From positions 1-64,000 of the forward strand of contig JAAEMK010000744.1 of NCBI GenBank assembly GCA_024225635.1: DNA of 64,000 bases. Direction: 5' to 3'. Both the position numbers and the translations under genes were made by a program. The notes below the pieces were generated by a model. That model saw only the letters and a program-made list of their open reading frames with translations. It was not told where the DNA came from and did not search any database. Source of the DNA: Desulfobacteraceae bacterium (GTDB lineage Bacteria > Desulfobacterota > Desulfobacteria > Desulfobacterales > Desulfobacteraceae). Below are positions 8,932-18,475 of this stretch, piece by piece. Position 1 is the first letter of the stretch. The number at the start of each line of letters is the position of its first letter.

Positions 8932-10845
8932 GTGGAAAAAGCTTTTGAGACGATCTCTTTGATTCCGTACATCGAATCCGCCGACGGTGGATTTCGCCTG
9001 GAGATAGCCTTGGCCGACGCAAGGACCCTGGAAGAATCCGCATTTCCCTTCCAGCTCGTCCAGGCCCCCCGGCCCCTGTCCCGGCTGGTCAGGGCCGCCG
9101 TCAGAACCGACCGAGGCGCCACCATGAAGCGGCTCTTTCTCCTGATCCAACACCATGGAACCGTCCCCCCCAGCGACGGCCTCACCCAGGTGACAAACAC
9201 CACCATTGATGCCCTGTGGCAGCAGACCCGGATCGCCTATTCCGACGCCCCGGAAAAAGGACACTGTTTCATTCCCTTTCCGGACAAAGGGGAGGAAGAG
9301 GCGCGGCCCCCATATTTCAAGCCCCTGTTTTTCTGCAAAGAACGGCACATTTACTTTCATCCCCCCTGCCCTGAATGCGGAAACGAGCTCACCCTGTGCA
9401 GGGGTGACGAACAATTGAAACGGGCGGGCCTGGCCATGTTTTCAACCTCAATGGAACGCCATCTTTACTGTCCCGGCTGTGTTGCAGCTAAGGGTTCCTC
9501 TACCTTTTATAAATGGTCGCGACAGCCCGGCGACGCCGTGTTTGTCAAGGACAGGACCGACCTGGTCCTTGACTTCAAGCTGCTGAGGAGCCCGGGACAC
9601 CCCCAATGCGGTTTTCCCTGCACCACCTGCTCCAACCACAGCGAATGCTACATCCTGGACCGGAAGGCAAAGGAACGCATCGCCTTTTTTTCCTTTTACC
9701 CCTTTTACATGCTCATGTTCGAGGCTTGCGCCCTGAACGCGGTTGATTTCCTGGCTCTTGCCTCAGGCGCCCCGGAAGATGAGGTCAACCAGGTGCTTCA
9801 CCAGGGCGGCAAAGGAATCTCCCTTCCCGTTCCATGCCGGTTTTTCTTTGAGAATGACGCGCGGCTCTTCCTGGAGATCCTGTTTGTGAAGCTGTCGTTC
9901 CTTCGCCAGGTGCTTGATCTCCTTGCGACACGGGCAGACCGGGCGGTCCGGCCCGGCAGCGGGTTCACGGCCCAAAGCTTCTGGATCGAACCCATGAAAG
10001 AAACAACGCCCCTGCCCTGGCTCTGGAACTTCAGGGTGGCCATGATAGACCTTTTGGAAACAGCACACGGCCATAGCGGTTCAAGGGAATTTTCAATTCC
10101 CGCTTTTTTCCGTTTTTTTTCCTCCCTCTGGTTTTACACCCTGGCCGTGAACAAGACCCGGACCTTTGAGAGCGTTCTCAGAAAGATCGATACACCCACG
10201 GCTGCCATGGAAGGGGAAACGCCCCTTGCCATGGACGACATTTTCTGGGACCCGGACCGTTTTGAAGCGCCCCGGGAATATCACCGGTTCTGGGCCGACG
10301 CCGTCCAGCTGGGACTTGACATGAAAACGATCATGGGGAATGCCTCCCTGGGCCGGGAGACAGCGCTTCTGGCCGACCGGATAAAAACCCTTGAGCAAGG
10401 GATCAAAGATACGCTTTTTGCACCGACCCAAGGCCGCCCCATGGCTCCCCCGGAAACGAAAGCCGCTCCCGGCACGGTAAAAAACCCGGCCCTGGCCCGG
10501 ATGCTCACCGCCATCCTCCAAAAGTGGGAGGCGGAGTCCACCGGAACCACCGAGCCAGCCGATGCAATTGAAACACTTGAAGAGATGGAGGATGACGACG
10601 TGCTCGAGACCGTTGTCCTCTCAGCGCCGAAGGAGGAGTCCGACCTGGACAAGACCGTTGTGATCACCCCGGATTCCCCGCCATCCCGGGAGGAGGGACT
10701 TGAAAAGACCATGATCATGGCGGTGCCGAAGACGCCTTCCCCCCCGGAGCGGGGTCCGACGATTAAGGAAGAAAAAGGATTTGACGATCTCGAAGAGACC
10801 GTGATCCTGACACCGGGCAAACAGCAAAAGGAGAAGAAACCATGA
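8932..10845 (+). CDS. T6SS-operon zinc-finger protein with repeated Thr-motif tail
   Basis: I do not recognise a family. The GTG start is fixed by AGGA ten bases upstream and by a stop at 8908; the ATG at 8924 is in another frame. Residues 130-240 hold two cysteine clusters likely to bind metal: CPECG (C146, C149) with CPGC (C180, C183), then C226, C230, C233 and C239. The middle is helical and aromatic-rich. The last 75 residues are acidic, Pro-rich and contain four copies of L-(E/D)-(E/D/K)-T-(V/M)-(V/I)-(L/I/M) or close variants: ETVVL, DKTVVI, EKTMIM and EETVIL. These look like phosphothreonine sites for an FHA domain. It is the first gene of the T6SS operon, and the locus encodes a Thr kinase, a phosphatase and an FHA protein. 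Confidence 0.8.
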   Translation: MEKAFETISLIPYIESADGGFRLEIALADARTLEESAFPFQLVQAPRPLSRLVRAAVRTDRGATMKRLFLLIQHHGTVPPSDGLTQVTNTTIDALWQQTRIAYSDAPEKGHCFIPFPDKGEEEARPPYFKPLFFCKERHIYFHPPCPECGNELTLCRGDEQLKRAGLAMFSTSMERHLYCPGCVAAKGSSTFYKWSRQPGDAVFVKDRTDLVLDFKLLRSPGHPQCGFPCTTCSNHSECYILDRKAKERIAFFSFYPFYMLMFEACALNAVDFLALASGAPEDEVNQVLHQGGKGISLPVPCRFFFENDARLFLEILFVKLSFLRQVLDLLATRADRAVRPGSGFTAQSFWIEPMKETTPLPWLWNFRVAMIDLLETAHGHSGSREFSIPAFFRFFSSLWFYTLAVNKTRTFESVLRKIDTPTAAMEGETPLAMDDIFWDPDRFEAPREYHRFWADAVQLGLDMKTIMGNASLGRETALLADRIKTLEQGIKDTLFAPTQGRPMAPPETKAAPGTVKNPALARMLTAILQKWEAESTGTTEPADAIETLEEMEDDDVLETVVLSAPKEESDLDKTVVITPDSPPSREEGLEKTMIMAVPKTPSPPERGPTIKEEKGFDDLEETVILTPGKQQKEKKP

Positions 10846-10878
10846 ACAGACCCGAGCCGGATTTCCAGGACAAAGCCC

Positions 10879-11604
10879 ATGGATAGATCAGGGATGGAGG
10901 ATACCCTTGAACGCGCCCTTGCCGAGCTATTCCAGGAACAAGGCCCCAATGCGGAGCATGCTCTGGAAACCTTTTTAAGGGATAAACTCTCAGCCCTTGA
11001 GCACCAGGAGCGGACAGACCTGCTCCTTCAGCTGATCCAAAGATTCGACCCTGAATGTGCGCCTGCCAACGGGGCCATGGGGGTGGACGACATCCTCCTT
11101 GCCAGGATCTGCTCCCTCCTGCTCGGCAGGGACCTGACCCAGGAGGGCCTTACGCCGGACCAGCTTCTGGAGAAACTGGCCGAATCGTTGAACACCGTGT
11201 TCGACGCCCTGAACCGCCTGATCAGCACCATCAACACCACCCTTGTGGGTGAGCAGGACTCGGACCAGACCATCCGCCAGGTGATCGGCTACCATCTTGG
11301 GGGAGAAAAGGACGCAACAAGCCTTGAAAAGCATATCGGCCAAATCTCAAGCGCGTTTCTGGCCACCCAGAATGCCTTTAAACAGGCGGCCCAGGCAAAG
11401 GTGGAGCAGATCCTCCGGGAATTCGCCCCGGAGCGGATCGAACAGGATGCCGGAGTGACCCGGTTGAGCCCCATGCGCAAGGCCAAGTGCTATGACGCCT
11501 ACGAAGCAAAGTTCGCAAAATTCCGTCGCTGGGTCGAATCCGACGGATTCATGGAGTCCTATCTAAGGGAGGTCGAAAGAAACTGCCACAAAATTTCATT
11601 GTAA
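10879..11604 (+). CDS. T6SS FHA-C-like protein lacking the FHA domain
   Basis: Its C-terminal 45 residues (SPMRKAKCYDAYEAKF, then ESYLREVERNCHKIS) resemble the helical C-terminal domain of T6SS FHA proteins (TagH/ImpI/VasC), where a similar RKAxxWDxY segment leads into the end of the protein. The N-terminal FHA beta sandwich that normally precedes it is absent; instead there are helical stretches. The locus has a separate FHA protein at 50 kb, so the two halves of TagH may be split here. It starts 33 nt after the zinc-finger protein stop, within the T6SS operon. The family assignment is from memory of motif pattern. Confidence 0.6.
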   Translation: MDRSGMEDTLERALAELFQEQGPNAEHALETFLRDKLSALEHQERTDLLLQLIQRFDPECAPANGAMGVDDILLARICSLLLGRDLTQEGLTPDQLLEKLAESLNTVFDALNRLISTINTTLVGEQDSDQTIRQVIGYHLGGEKDATSLEKHIGQISSAFLATQNAFKQAAQAKVEQILREFAPERIEQDAGVTRLSPMRKAKCYDAYEAKFAKFRRWVESDGFMESYLREVERNCHKISL

Positions 11605-11620
11605 TATTAAGGAGAAACCC

Positions 11621-12163
11621 GTGAAACTTCCATTCAGCTATTTTGTTATCCTGGCCGTTGTTCTCATCTGTTCCTGCGCTCCCAAGGTTCTGCCGCCACC
11701 CCAGTGGACCTATGAAACCGATGCCGTCAAGGTACGGATCAAGGCCGACACCATGCTCAACCGGGACGAGGGCAAGGCCCACACCCTCCATGCCTGTCTC
11801 TACCAGCTCAAGGACCCCAACGCCTTCAACCAGCTGGCAGGCGACCGGGAGGGCCTCTACAGCCTGCTTCGCTGCGATCTGTTTGATCCCGGGGTCGCCA
11901 GTTCAAAAACGGTTACGGTCAATCCGGGGGAGGATACCACCCTGCTCTTTGACCGGGCGGAATCGGCCAGGTACTTTGCCGTGGTCGCAGGCTACTACGG
12001 CATCAAAAAGGACCGGATCGTCCGGCTGATCCAATTCCCGGTCATAACGGAACGGAAAGGGTTCTTCTCAAGAACCAAAACCCGGCGCCCGGGCCTCCTG
12101 GACGTGACCCTGACCCTCGGCTCCCAGCAGATCGAGAACCTCAAGGAGAATGTGGATGAATAA
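11621..12163 (+). CDS. tssJ: T6SS outer-membrane lipoprotein TssJ
   Basis: Lipoprotein signal peptide with lipidation Cys at residue 19 (VLICSCAP). The mature part has the transthyretin-like TssJ pattern: VKVRIKADTMLN, then HTLHACLYQLKDPNAFNQL, and the AVVAGYYG core. TssJ anchors the T6SS membrane complex in the outer membrane and binds the periplasmic end of TssM. The start is a GTG behind AAGGAGA. It overlaps the tssK start by a few codons. Confidence 0.93.
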   Translation: MKLPFSYFVILAVVLICSCAPKVLPPPQWTYETDAVKVRIKADTMLNRDEGKAHTLHACLYQLKDPNAFNQLAGDREGLYSLLRCDLFDPGVASSKTVTVNPGEDTTLLFDRAESARYFAVVAGYYGIKKDRIVRLIQFPVITERKGFFSRTKTRRPGLLDVTLTLGSQQIENLKENVDE

Positions 12164-13541
12164 ACCCCTGTTCTGGCACCAGGGCCTGTTCCTGCAGCCC
12201 CAGCATTTCCAGCTGAACGACCTGTATCAGCGCTCCCTTGTGGAGCCGCTGTACCGCTATTTTCCGCCCCATCCCTGGGGGGTCGCCAGCCTTGATTTCC
12301 TGGAGTCGGCCCTGGCCAACTACTCGGTTGATATTTCAGCCGGGGAGTTACTCTTCCCGGACAATACCCATGCCGTAATCTCAAAGAACGCCGTGATCCA
12401 GGCCCGGTCGTTTGAGCATGCCTGGACGGACGGAAGCAAAAGTTTTACCGTGTATGCCGGTCTCAAGAAATTCAGCCACGACAAGGAAAATGTCTCGGTG
12501 GTGCCCGATCCTTCCAACTGCGGGGAGCAAACCACCCGCTTTGTCGCGGCAACGGATCCCCGGGAGGTCCGGGACCTTCACCACACCGGCCCCGGGGCCC
12601 AGGTGAAACAGATGGACCTGCTTCTCAGGATCTTCTGGGAAAGCGAGCTGCCCCAGCTGGGGGATTATCTGCTCATTCCCGTGGCCCGCCTGGAGCGGAG
12701 CGGGGAGGAGATCCTGCTGTCAAAGCGGTTCATCCCCCCCTGTATCACGGTCAGCGCGTCCACGGTTCTGGAGGATCTTATCCGGGAGATCATGGACCAG
12801 CTGGGGGCAAAAACCCGCCAGCTCGAGGCGAGCAAACGGGACAAGGGCGTCCATACCGCCGAGTTCGGGTCAAGGGACATGGTGTTCATGCTGGCCCTCA
12901 GGTCCCTAAACCGCTACCTGCCCCTGCTTTCCCACTTCCGGAGCACCCCCCAGCTCCATCCCTGGTCCCTGTACGGGGTGCTCAGGCAGCTTGCGGGTGA
13001 ACTCTCCTCCTTTTCCGCGGAGGTCTCGGCCACGGGAGAGCTTGCGGACGGCACCCACCTGATGAAGCTCTATGACCATAAAGAGCTCTGGGAATGCTTC
13101 TCCACCATCCAAAGCCTCATCACCAGGCTGTTGGACGACATCACCGCAGGGCCTGAGTATGTGATCCCCCTGGCCTACGACGGCACCTATTTTACGGCCG
13201 AACTGGCCCCCCAGATCTTTGACGGGCACAACCGCTTCTTCCTGGTTTTCCAGTCGGAAGAGGCCCCCGAAACCCTGGTGGAGGCCGTGACCCACATCGC
13301 AAAGCTGGGGGCCCGGGAATCGCTTCCCATTCTCATTGCCCAGTCATTGCCGGGCATACGGTCGGACAATCTTTCCACCGTGCCCCAGGAGCTGCCAAGA
13401 AAAGCCGGTTGTGTCTACTTTCAGCTTGACCACCACGGGGAGCAATGGGCCCAGGTCCAGGCCCGGAACAACCTTGCCCTGTACTGGGACATGGCGCCTG
13501 AGGATCTCACCGTGGAACTGATGGTGGTAAGAAGGAGCTAG
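12156..13541 (+). CDS. tssK: T6SS baseplate protein TssK
   Basis: Opens with the TssK hallmark PLFWHQGLFLQPQHFQ and continues at normal family length (about 460 residues) to a C-terminal receptor-like domain. TssK trimers link the baseplate to the cytoplasmic parts of TssM and TssL. I chose the second ATG (12156) because AAGGAG at 12143 then has 7-nt spacing; the first ATG at 12150 would be too close. It overlaps the end of tssJ by 8 nt. Confidence 0.94.
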   Translation: MNKPLFWHQGLFLQPQHFQLNDLYQRSLVEPLYRYFPPHPWGVASLDFLESALANYSVDISAGELLFPDNTHAVISKNAVIQARSFEHAWTDGSKSFTVYAGLKKFSHDKENVSVVPDPSNCGEQTTRFVAATDPREVRDLHHTGPGAQVKQMDLLLRIFWESELPQLGDYLLIPVARLERSGEEILLSKRFIPPCITVSASTVLEDLIREIMDQLGAKTRQLEASKRDKGVHTAEFGSRDMVFMLALRSLNRYLPLLSHFRSTPQLHPWSLYGVLRQLAGELSSFSAEVSATGELADGTHLMKLYDHKELWECFSTIQSLITRLLDDITAGPEYVIPLAYDGTYFTAELAPQIFDGHNRFFLVFQSEEAPETLVEAVTHIAKLGARESLPILIAQSLPGIRSDNLSTVPQELPRKAGCVYFQLDHHGEQWAQVQARNNLALYWDMAPEDLTVELMVVRRS

Positions 13542-13542
13542 A

Positions 13543-14217
13543 ATGCGACTTGCCGACTGCTTCACCGATATTTTCGCCTATACCCTGTTCCTGGTAAAGA
13601 GCGGCCAGTCCAGGGGAGTCTCCTTTGACCAGGCAATGGCCGACATTGACCGGATGCTCCGGGAAAGCGCAGCCCTTGCCCAGAGCCGAAGCATTCCGGA
13701 TATGGACCATGACCTTGCACGGTTTGCCGTGGCCGCCTGGGTGGACGAGGCGATCATGAAATCCGCCTGGGAGGGCAAGCGCCTGTGGCAGCGGGACCAG
13801 CTCCAGCGGCGGCTGTACCAGACCACCGAGGCGGGGGAGCTCTTTTTCCAGCGCCTCAACATGGTGGGCCCCCACCAGAACGAGGTAAGGGAGGTGTTCT
13901 ACCTATGCCTGGCCCTTGGCTTCACCGGCCAGTACTGCAACCCCGGGGACGAGATGCTCCTGGATCAGTTGAAGAGTTCCAACCTCAAGCTTATCACGGG
14001 CAGCTCGGTGGAGCTGCCCACCCTGACGTCCATGCCCCTGTTCCCCGAGGCCCTGGCCAGGGAAGAGAGCCGGGAACAGGCCCGGGACCGGAACCGGTTC
14101 TCCCTTATGTTCCTGGGGACCCTTCTGGTTCCCCTGGTGCTGTACGGGACCCTGTTCGCCCTGTACAGATTTATATTGTCAAACATTGGAGAAACCATCA
14201 TAGGCAGGATACCATAG
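13543..14217 (+). CDS. tssL: T6SS membrane protein TssL (DotU)
   Basis: DotU/TssL domain: LADCFTDIFAYTLFL at the N-terminus, DEAIMKSAWEGKRLW in the middle, FLCLALGF-like (YLCLALGFTGQY) after that, and one C-terminal membrane helix (LLVPLVLYGTLFALYRFIL). It has no peptidoglycan-binding extension, so wall anchoring must come from another protein. It starts one base after the tssK stop and ends directly against the tssM start. Confidence 0.94.
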   Translation: MRLADCFTDIFAYTLFLVKSGQSRGVSFDQAMADIDRMLRESAALAQSRSIPDMDHDLARFAVAAWVDEAIMKSAWEGKRLWQRDQLQRRLYQTTEAGELFFQRLNMVGPHQNEVREVFYLCLALGFTGQYCNPGDEMLLDQLKSSNLKLITGSSVELPTLTSMPLFPEALAREESREQARDRNRFSLMFLGTLLVPLVLYGTLFALYRFILSNIGETIIGRIP

Positions 14218-17200
14218 ATGAAGACCTTGTTCCTCAAACTCGTGAAGATCGTTCTCCTGCTGGCACTGGCCCTGTTCGCATTCCTCCTGCTGGTGGGCGC
14301 CGTGGTCTGGGCGGGATGGCCCCTGTGGGTGGTTTTCTTTGTCGCGGCCGGCATTGCCGGCGTCATCCTGGGCCTGGTCCTTCTCAAAAAGCTGATGGCC
14401 AGAAGGCAGGAGCAGCGCTTTGTCCAGCAGATCATCCTCCAGGACGACCAGAGCCTGAAGTCCATGAACCAGACGGATCAGGATGCCGCAAAAGCGATGC
14501 AGCAAAAGTGGAAGGAGGCCATGGAGGCCCTGAAGCGCTCCCATTTAAAGAGCCGGGGCAATCCCCTGTACGTGCTTCCCTGGTACATGGTGATCGGCAC
14601 CAGCGGATCGGGAAAGACCACGGCCATCAAGAGCGCACGGCTCACCTCCTCCTTTGAGGACGCCCAGGCCGTTGCAGGCCTGTCCGGCACAAAGAACTGC
14701 GACTGGTGGTTTTTCGAGCAGGCCATTCTCATTGACACGGCGGGCCGCTACGCCGTTCCCGTGGACGAAACCCGGGACCGGGAGGAGTGGCAGCGTTTCC
14801 TCTCCATGCTGGCCAAATACCGGAAAAAAGAACCCCTGAACGGCCTTATCGTCACCATTGCCGCCGACACCCTCAACACCATGGAGCCCGAAGCCATCGA
14901 CCGGTACGGTAAGGGAATCAGGATGCGCATCGACGAAATCATGCGGGTACTGGGGTCCAAATTCCCGGTCTATGCCATGGTGACCAAGTGCGATCTTGTC
15001 CACGGCATGACCCGGTTCTGCGACCACCTGCCCGAGGAGAGCCTGAAGCAGGCCATGGGAACCGTGAACCGGGATACAACCGGCCGGGAGCCGGGCACCC
15101 TTGTCTCCCAGGCCTTTGACTCCATGGGCCAGCGCATTCGCGACCTCACCCTCCTGGTCCTCCACACCCTTCGGGGCAGCTCCCCGGATCCCGAGCTGCT
15201 GCTCTTTCCCAAGGAGTTTGAAAAGCTTGAGGAGGGCCTGAAACGGTTCATCAACCGGGTGTTCCAGGAGACCCCCTACCAGGAGACCCCGATCTTCCGG
15301 GGGATCTTCTTCACCTCCGGCCGCCAGGAAGGCACCCCGTTTTCCCATTTTCTCAAGGACCTGGGGCTGATCAGCGAACAGGAGGTGCTCCCCGGCACCA
15401 GCAAGGGGCTGTTCCTCCACGACTTTTTCGCGTCCCTTCTTCCCAGTGACAGGGGGCTCTTCACCCTGACCCAGCAGGGCGCTGAATGGCTGAGGCTCAC
15501 CAAAAACTTGGGGTTTGCCTCCTTTGTCGCCATTGTCATCGCCTTTTGCGGGATGCTCAGCTTCTCCTTTGTCAAGAACCTCAACACCCTGAAGCAGGTG
15601 ACGGTGGAATTCGCCACCCCCGGAATCCTCCAGGGGGAACTTTTGAGCGACATCATCGCCCTGGAACGGTTCAGCCAGGCCATCATCCAGGTGGAAAAAG
15701 AGAACCGGCAATGGTGGATTCCACGGTTCGGACTGACCGAAAGCCTGGCCGTTGAAACCCGGCTGAAGGAGAAGTACTGCTCCCTCATGCACGAGCGGTT
15801 CATTGATCCCCTTGACAAACACAGGGCCGACGCCATGTCCTACATGGACGCCGCCACCCCGGAGCAATCCAGGATAAACCATATGGTCCACCTGACCAAA
15901 CGGATCAACCTGATCCGGGCACGGCTTGAAAACGAAAGCCTGGAAGCCCTCTCCTCCCGGCCCCAGCCCGGTTACAGGGGAGTGGACCTGAACATCGGAC
16001 AGGCCATTGTGGAGGAGGTCCGGCAAAAGCTGAAAAACCTTTATTTATACGCCCTGTTCTGGCGCACCGATACCCAGGCCCTCAACCGGGAGATGAACGA
16101 TCATCAAAAATGGCTTGCCCGGCTCATCACCCTGGAGGGCACCACCATGAACTGGCTGGTGACCTGGGCCAATGCCCGCCCGGATCTTGAGCCCTACACC
16201 CTGGGCGGATTCTGGGGCATGGAAAAAGGACCCGCAGACGCCATCGGCGTGCCCCCGGCCTACACCCTCAAGGGAAGGGAGGAGATCCTCCTCCTTGTCA
16301 AGGAAACTGAAGCGGCATTGACCGATCCCCTGGTCATTGCCGCCCTGAAGCGCGAGTTCCTTGCCTGGTACCGGACAAACTACCTCACCACCTGGCACCG
16401 GTTTGTGAAGTCCTTTCCCCGGGGCAAGAAGGCGCTTTCAACCCGGGACCAGTGGAAAACCATTGCCGAAACCATTCATCTGCCCGCCAATCCCTACGGA
16501 GAATTGCTGACCACGGCAACAAAGGAGCTTGAGCCGTTTTCAGGCGCGGACGACCTGCCCCGGTGGATTACGCTTCTTGGCCAACTGAGCCGGGTTGAGC
16601 GGGAAGCCGCCGTCATCAAAGCCCAGGAGGTCGGAAAAACAGGAGTGCTCAGGACCGCCACGGACCGCCTGAAATCCACCCTCACCAGGGGGAGCACGCT
16701 CCCCTCCGGCATGGACCGGCCCCCTGAAACCATGATGGCGGCGGGCAAGGCCCTCCTGACCTATCAGGAAGCGCTTGGGGCGCTTGCCCCCATGACATCC
16801 TCCCAAAAGGCTGCGTTCAATGGGGCAACCAGCATCTATACTGGAGATCCATCCACCAATGAATCCCCCTTTTTCCTGGCCCGCAAGGCTGTCAAGACCC
16901 TGAGAAAAACCGTGGAGCGGTCAACCGACGGCGGCGCCGACGAGATCTGGACCCTTGTCCGGGGTCCCCTGGATCTGTTCCAGGAGTTCATTCTCAAGGA
17001 GAGCGCCTGCGAACTTCAGAAGGCATGGGAAAAAAAGGTGCTGGTGGAGCTTACCGGCATGGGCAGGGGGGCAAACACCAGCGCCCTTGTCCTGGGGGAG
17101 GATGGGCTTGCCACCCAGTTTCTCAACAAGGAGGCCGCGCCCTTTATCGAACGGGGACTGAAAAAAGGATTCCACGCGGCCAGAATCAACAACCGGGACA

Positions 17201-17712
17201 TCGCCTTCGAACCCGCGTTTCTCACCTTCCTGACCCGGGGCAAGGTGGTGGTGAAACCCTCCCGGAAAGAGTACACGGTTAAGATCTTGGGATATCCGAC
17301 CAATGCAAACGACGAAGCCCTTTTCCAGCCCCATGCCACCGTGCTCATCCTTGAATGCGAAGGAACCGTCACAGAGCTTGAGAATCTAAACTACCCCGTG
17401 ACGGAGATTTTTAAATGGTCCTTTAACAAAAAATGCGATCTCATTCTCAAGATCAAGGTGTCAGACCTTATCCTTGAAAAAAAATACACCGGGGTCAATT
17501 CGTTCCCAAGGTTTCTCAAGGAATTTTCCAGAGCCAGCGGCAGCCGCACCTTTTATCCGGGGAATTTCCCGGCGCACAAGGCGGACCTGCAACGGATGAG
17601 AATCAAGCACATCAAGGTGAAATACGGATTCAAGGGTCATGCCCCCGTGGTGAAACTGTTGACCGCGTCCCCGGGAAAAGTCCCCACGGAGATTGTCAGA
17701 TGCTGGGATTAA
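14218..17712 (+). CDS. tssM: T6SS inner-membrane scaffold TssM (IcmF)
   Basis: Full-length IcmF/TssM of 1164 residues. Two N-terminal membrane helices (about 11-30 and 37-57), a cytoplasmic NTPase-like domain with an intact Walker A at 127-134 (GTSGSGKT) and a Walker B-like LIDTAGRY (D173), a third membrane helix near 430-455 and a large periplasmic part ending in the TssM C-terminal beta domain. It joins TssJ and TssL to form the trans-envelope complex. Many family members have lost Walker A; this one keeps it, so nucleotide binding is possible. It overlaps tagF by 13 nt. Confidence 0.95.
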   Translation: MKTLFLKLVKIVLLLALALFAFLLLVGAVVWAGWPLWVVFFVAAGIAGVILGLVLLKKLMARRQEQRFVQQIILQDDQSLKSMNQTDQDAAKAMQQKWKEAMEALKRSHLKSRGNPLYVLPWYMVIGTSGSGKTTAIKSARLTSSFEDAQAVAGLSGTKNCDWWFFEQAILIDTAGRYAVPVDETRDREEWQRFLSMLAKYRKKEPLNGLIVTIAADTLNTMEPEAIDRYGKGIRMRIDEIMRVLGSKFPVYAMVTKCDLVHGMTRFCDHLPEESLKQAMGTVNRDTTGREPGTLVSQAFDSMGQRIRDLTLLVLHTLRGSSPDPELLLFPKEFEKLEEGLKRFINRVFQETPYQETPIFRGIFFTSGRQEGTPFSHFLKDLGLISEQEVLPGTSKGLFLHDFFASLLPSDRGLFTLTQQGAEWLRLTKNLGFASFVAIVIAFCGMLSFSFVKNLNTLKQVTVEFATPGILQGELLSDIIALERFSQAIIQVEKENRQWWIPRFGLTESLAVETRLKEKYCSLMHERFIDPLDKHRADAMSYMDAATPEQSRINHMVHLTKRINLIRARLENESLEALSSRPQPGYRGVDLNIGQAIVEEVRQKLKNLYLYALFWRTDTQALNREMNDHQKWLARLITLEGTTMNWLVTWANARPDLEPYTLGGFWGMEKGPADAIGVPPAYTLKGREEILLLVKETEAALTDPLVIAALKREFLAWYRTNYLTTWHRFVKSFPRGKKALSTRDQWKTIAETIHLPANPYGELLTTATKELEPFSGADDLPRWITLLGQLSRVEREAAVIKAQEVGKTGVLRTATDRLKSTLTRGSTLPSGMDRPPETMMAAGKALLTYQEALGALAPMTSSQKAAFNGATSIYTGDPSTNESPFFLARKAVKTLRKTVERSTDGGADEIWTLVRGPLDLFQEFILKESACELQKAWEKKVLVELTGMGRGANTSALVLGEDGLATQFLNKEAAPFIERGLKKGFHAARINNRDIAFEPAFLTFLTRGKVVVKPSRKEYTVKILGYPTNANDEALFQPHATVLILECEGTVTELENLNYPVTEIFKWSFNKKCDLILKIKVSDLILEKKYTGVNSFPRFLKEFSRASGSRTFYPGNFPAHKADLQRMRIKHIKVKYGFKGHAPVVKLLTASPGKVPTEIVRCWD

Positions 17713-18401
17713 GCCGTAAAAACGTCCCATGGCAATGGTCGGTGACAGGTAAGCACCCCGCCTTTGGCGACTATCTTCACCACAACCTTGACAGCCCCAT
17801 GGTCAAGGCGTTCTCGGCCTGGGTGGAGCGGGGCATGGCCCAGAGAAAGCAACAGCAGGTCAATGACCGCTATTTTTCCTACCGGTTCTGGACCCGGGGT
17901 GGCAAAAAACACAGCCTGGTCTGCGGCATTGTCAAGGACAGCAGCGACACCATGGGACGTTCCTATCCCCTGGTGATCATGGGCAGCGGCACCATACATG
18001 GCTGGGAAAAGCGGTGGAACACCGTGTTTCAGGCATTTGACCCGGTGCTGAGGGAATTTGAGGAGATCGCCTCAAAACGGTTTGACTCGTTCAGCACCCT
18101 TGAGGCCAGGTTACGGCGAATTTTCTTCAGGCCCTCGGATTTTACCGCCCGGGGAGCCCGGCCTGTAAAAAACAAAGACCTGTTCCTGAGCCTGGACCTG
18201 TCCAACCGGGATTGCTGCACCATTGCCCTTGGTCCCGGGGCCCACAGGCCTGCCGCGCGGTTTGAACGCTGTCCCCTGCCGGTGGCGGCCTTCATGGGCG
18301 GAGCGCCCGAGGCCCCGGTCCTGACCGTTTATGCGCGCCCCCTGGTTCCGGGAGATTTCAGGGAGCTGTTCAGCGGAAGCCTTAAGCCGACAGTGCCATG
18401 A
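17700..18401 (+). CDS. tagF: T6SS regulator TagF
   Basis: TagF family: WQWSVTGKHPAFGDYLH opening, then FWTRGGKKHSLVCGI and GMGRSYPL-like (DTMGRSYPLVIMG) segments. In other species TagF represses the T6SS post-translationally, often by binding the FHA protein and opposed by the PpkA-PppA pathway, which is also encoded here. Its last 26 codons are duplicated immediately downstream in a different frame. The stop forms ATGA with the start of that duplicate. Confidence 0.9.
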   Translation: MLGLSRKNVPWQWSVTGKHPAFGDYLHHNLDSPMVKAFSAWVERGMAQRKQQQVNDRYFSYRFWTRGGKKHSLVCGIVKDSSDTMGRSYPLVIMGSGTIHGWEKRWNTVFQAFDPVLREFEEIASKRFDSFSTLEARLRRIFFRPSDFTARGARPVKNKDLFLSLDLSNRDCCTIALGPGAHRPAARFERCPLPVAAFMGGAPEAPVLTVYARPLVPGDFRELFSGSLKPTVP

Positions 18402-18475
18402 CCGTTTTTGCAAGGCCCCTGGTCCCGGACAATTTCAGGGAACGCTTCAGCAAAAAACTTAAACCGATGACGCCA
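18321..18475 (+). repeat. Degenerate tandem duplication of the tagF 3' end
   Basis: Copy 1 (18321-18401) encodes the TagF C-terminus; copy 2 (18398-18475) encodes 26 residues of which 17 are identical, both containing ARPLVP, FRE, FS and LKP. The period is 77 nt, so copy 2 lies in a different frame. Differences include several synonymous changes (GCG/GCA, CGC/AGG, GTT/GTC, GAG/GAA, AAG/AAA), so the duplication is not recent. Confidence 0.85.

Noticed and set aside
14545-16026. Long antisense frame of 493 codons opposite tssM
   Set aside because: A shadow of the GC-rich tssM codon pattern; composition is Gly/Pro/His-rich without any domain.
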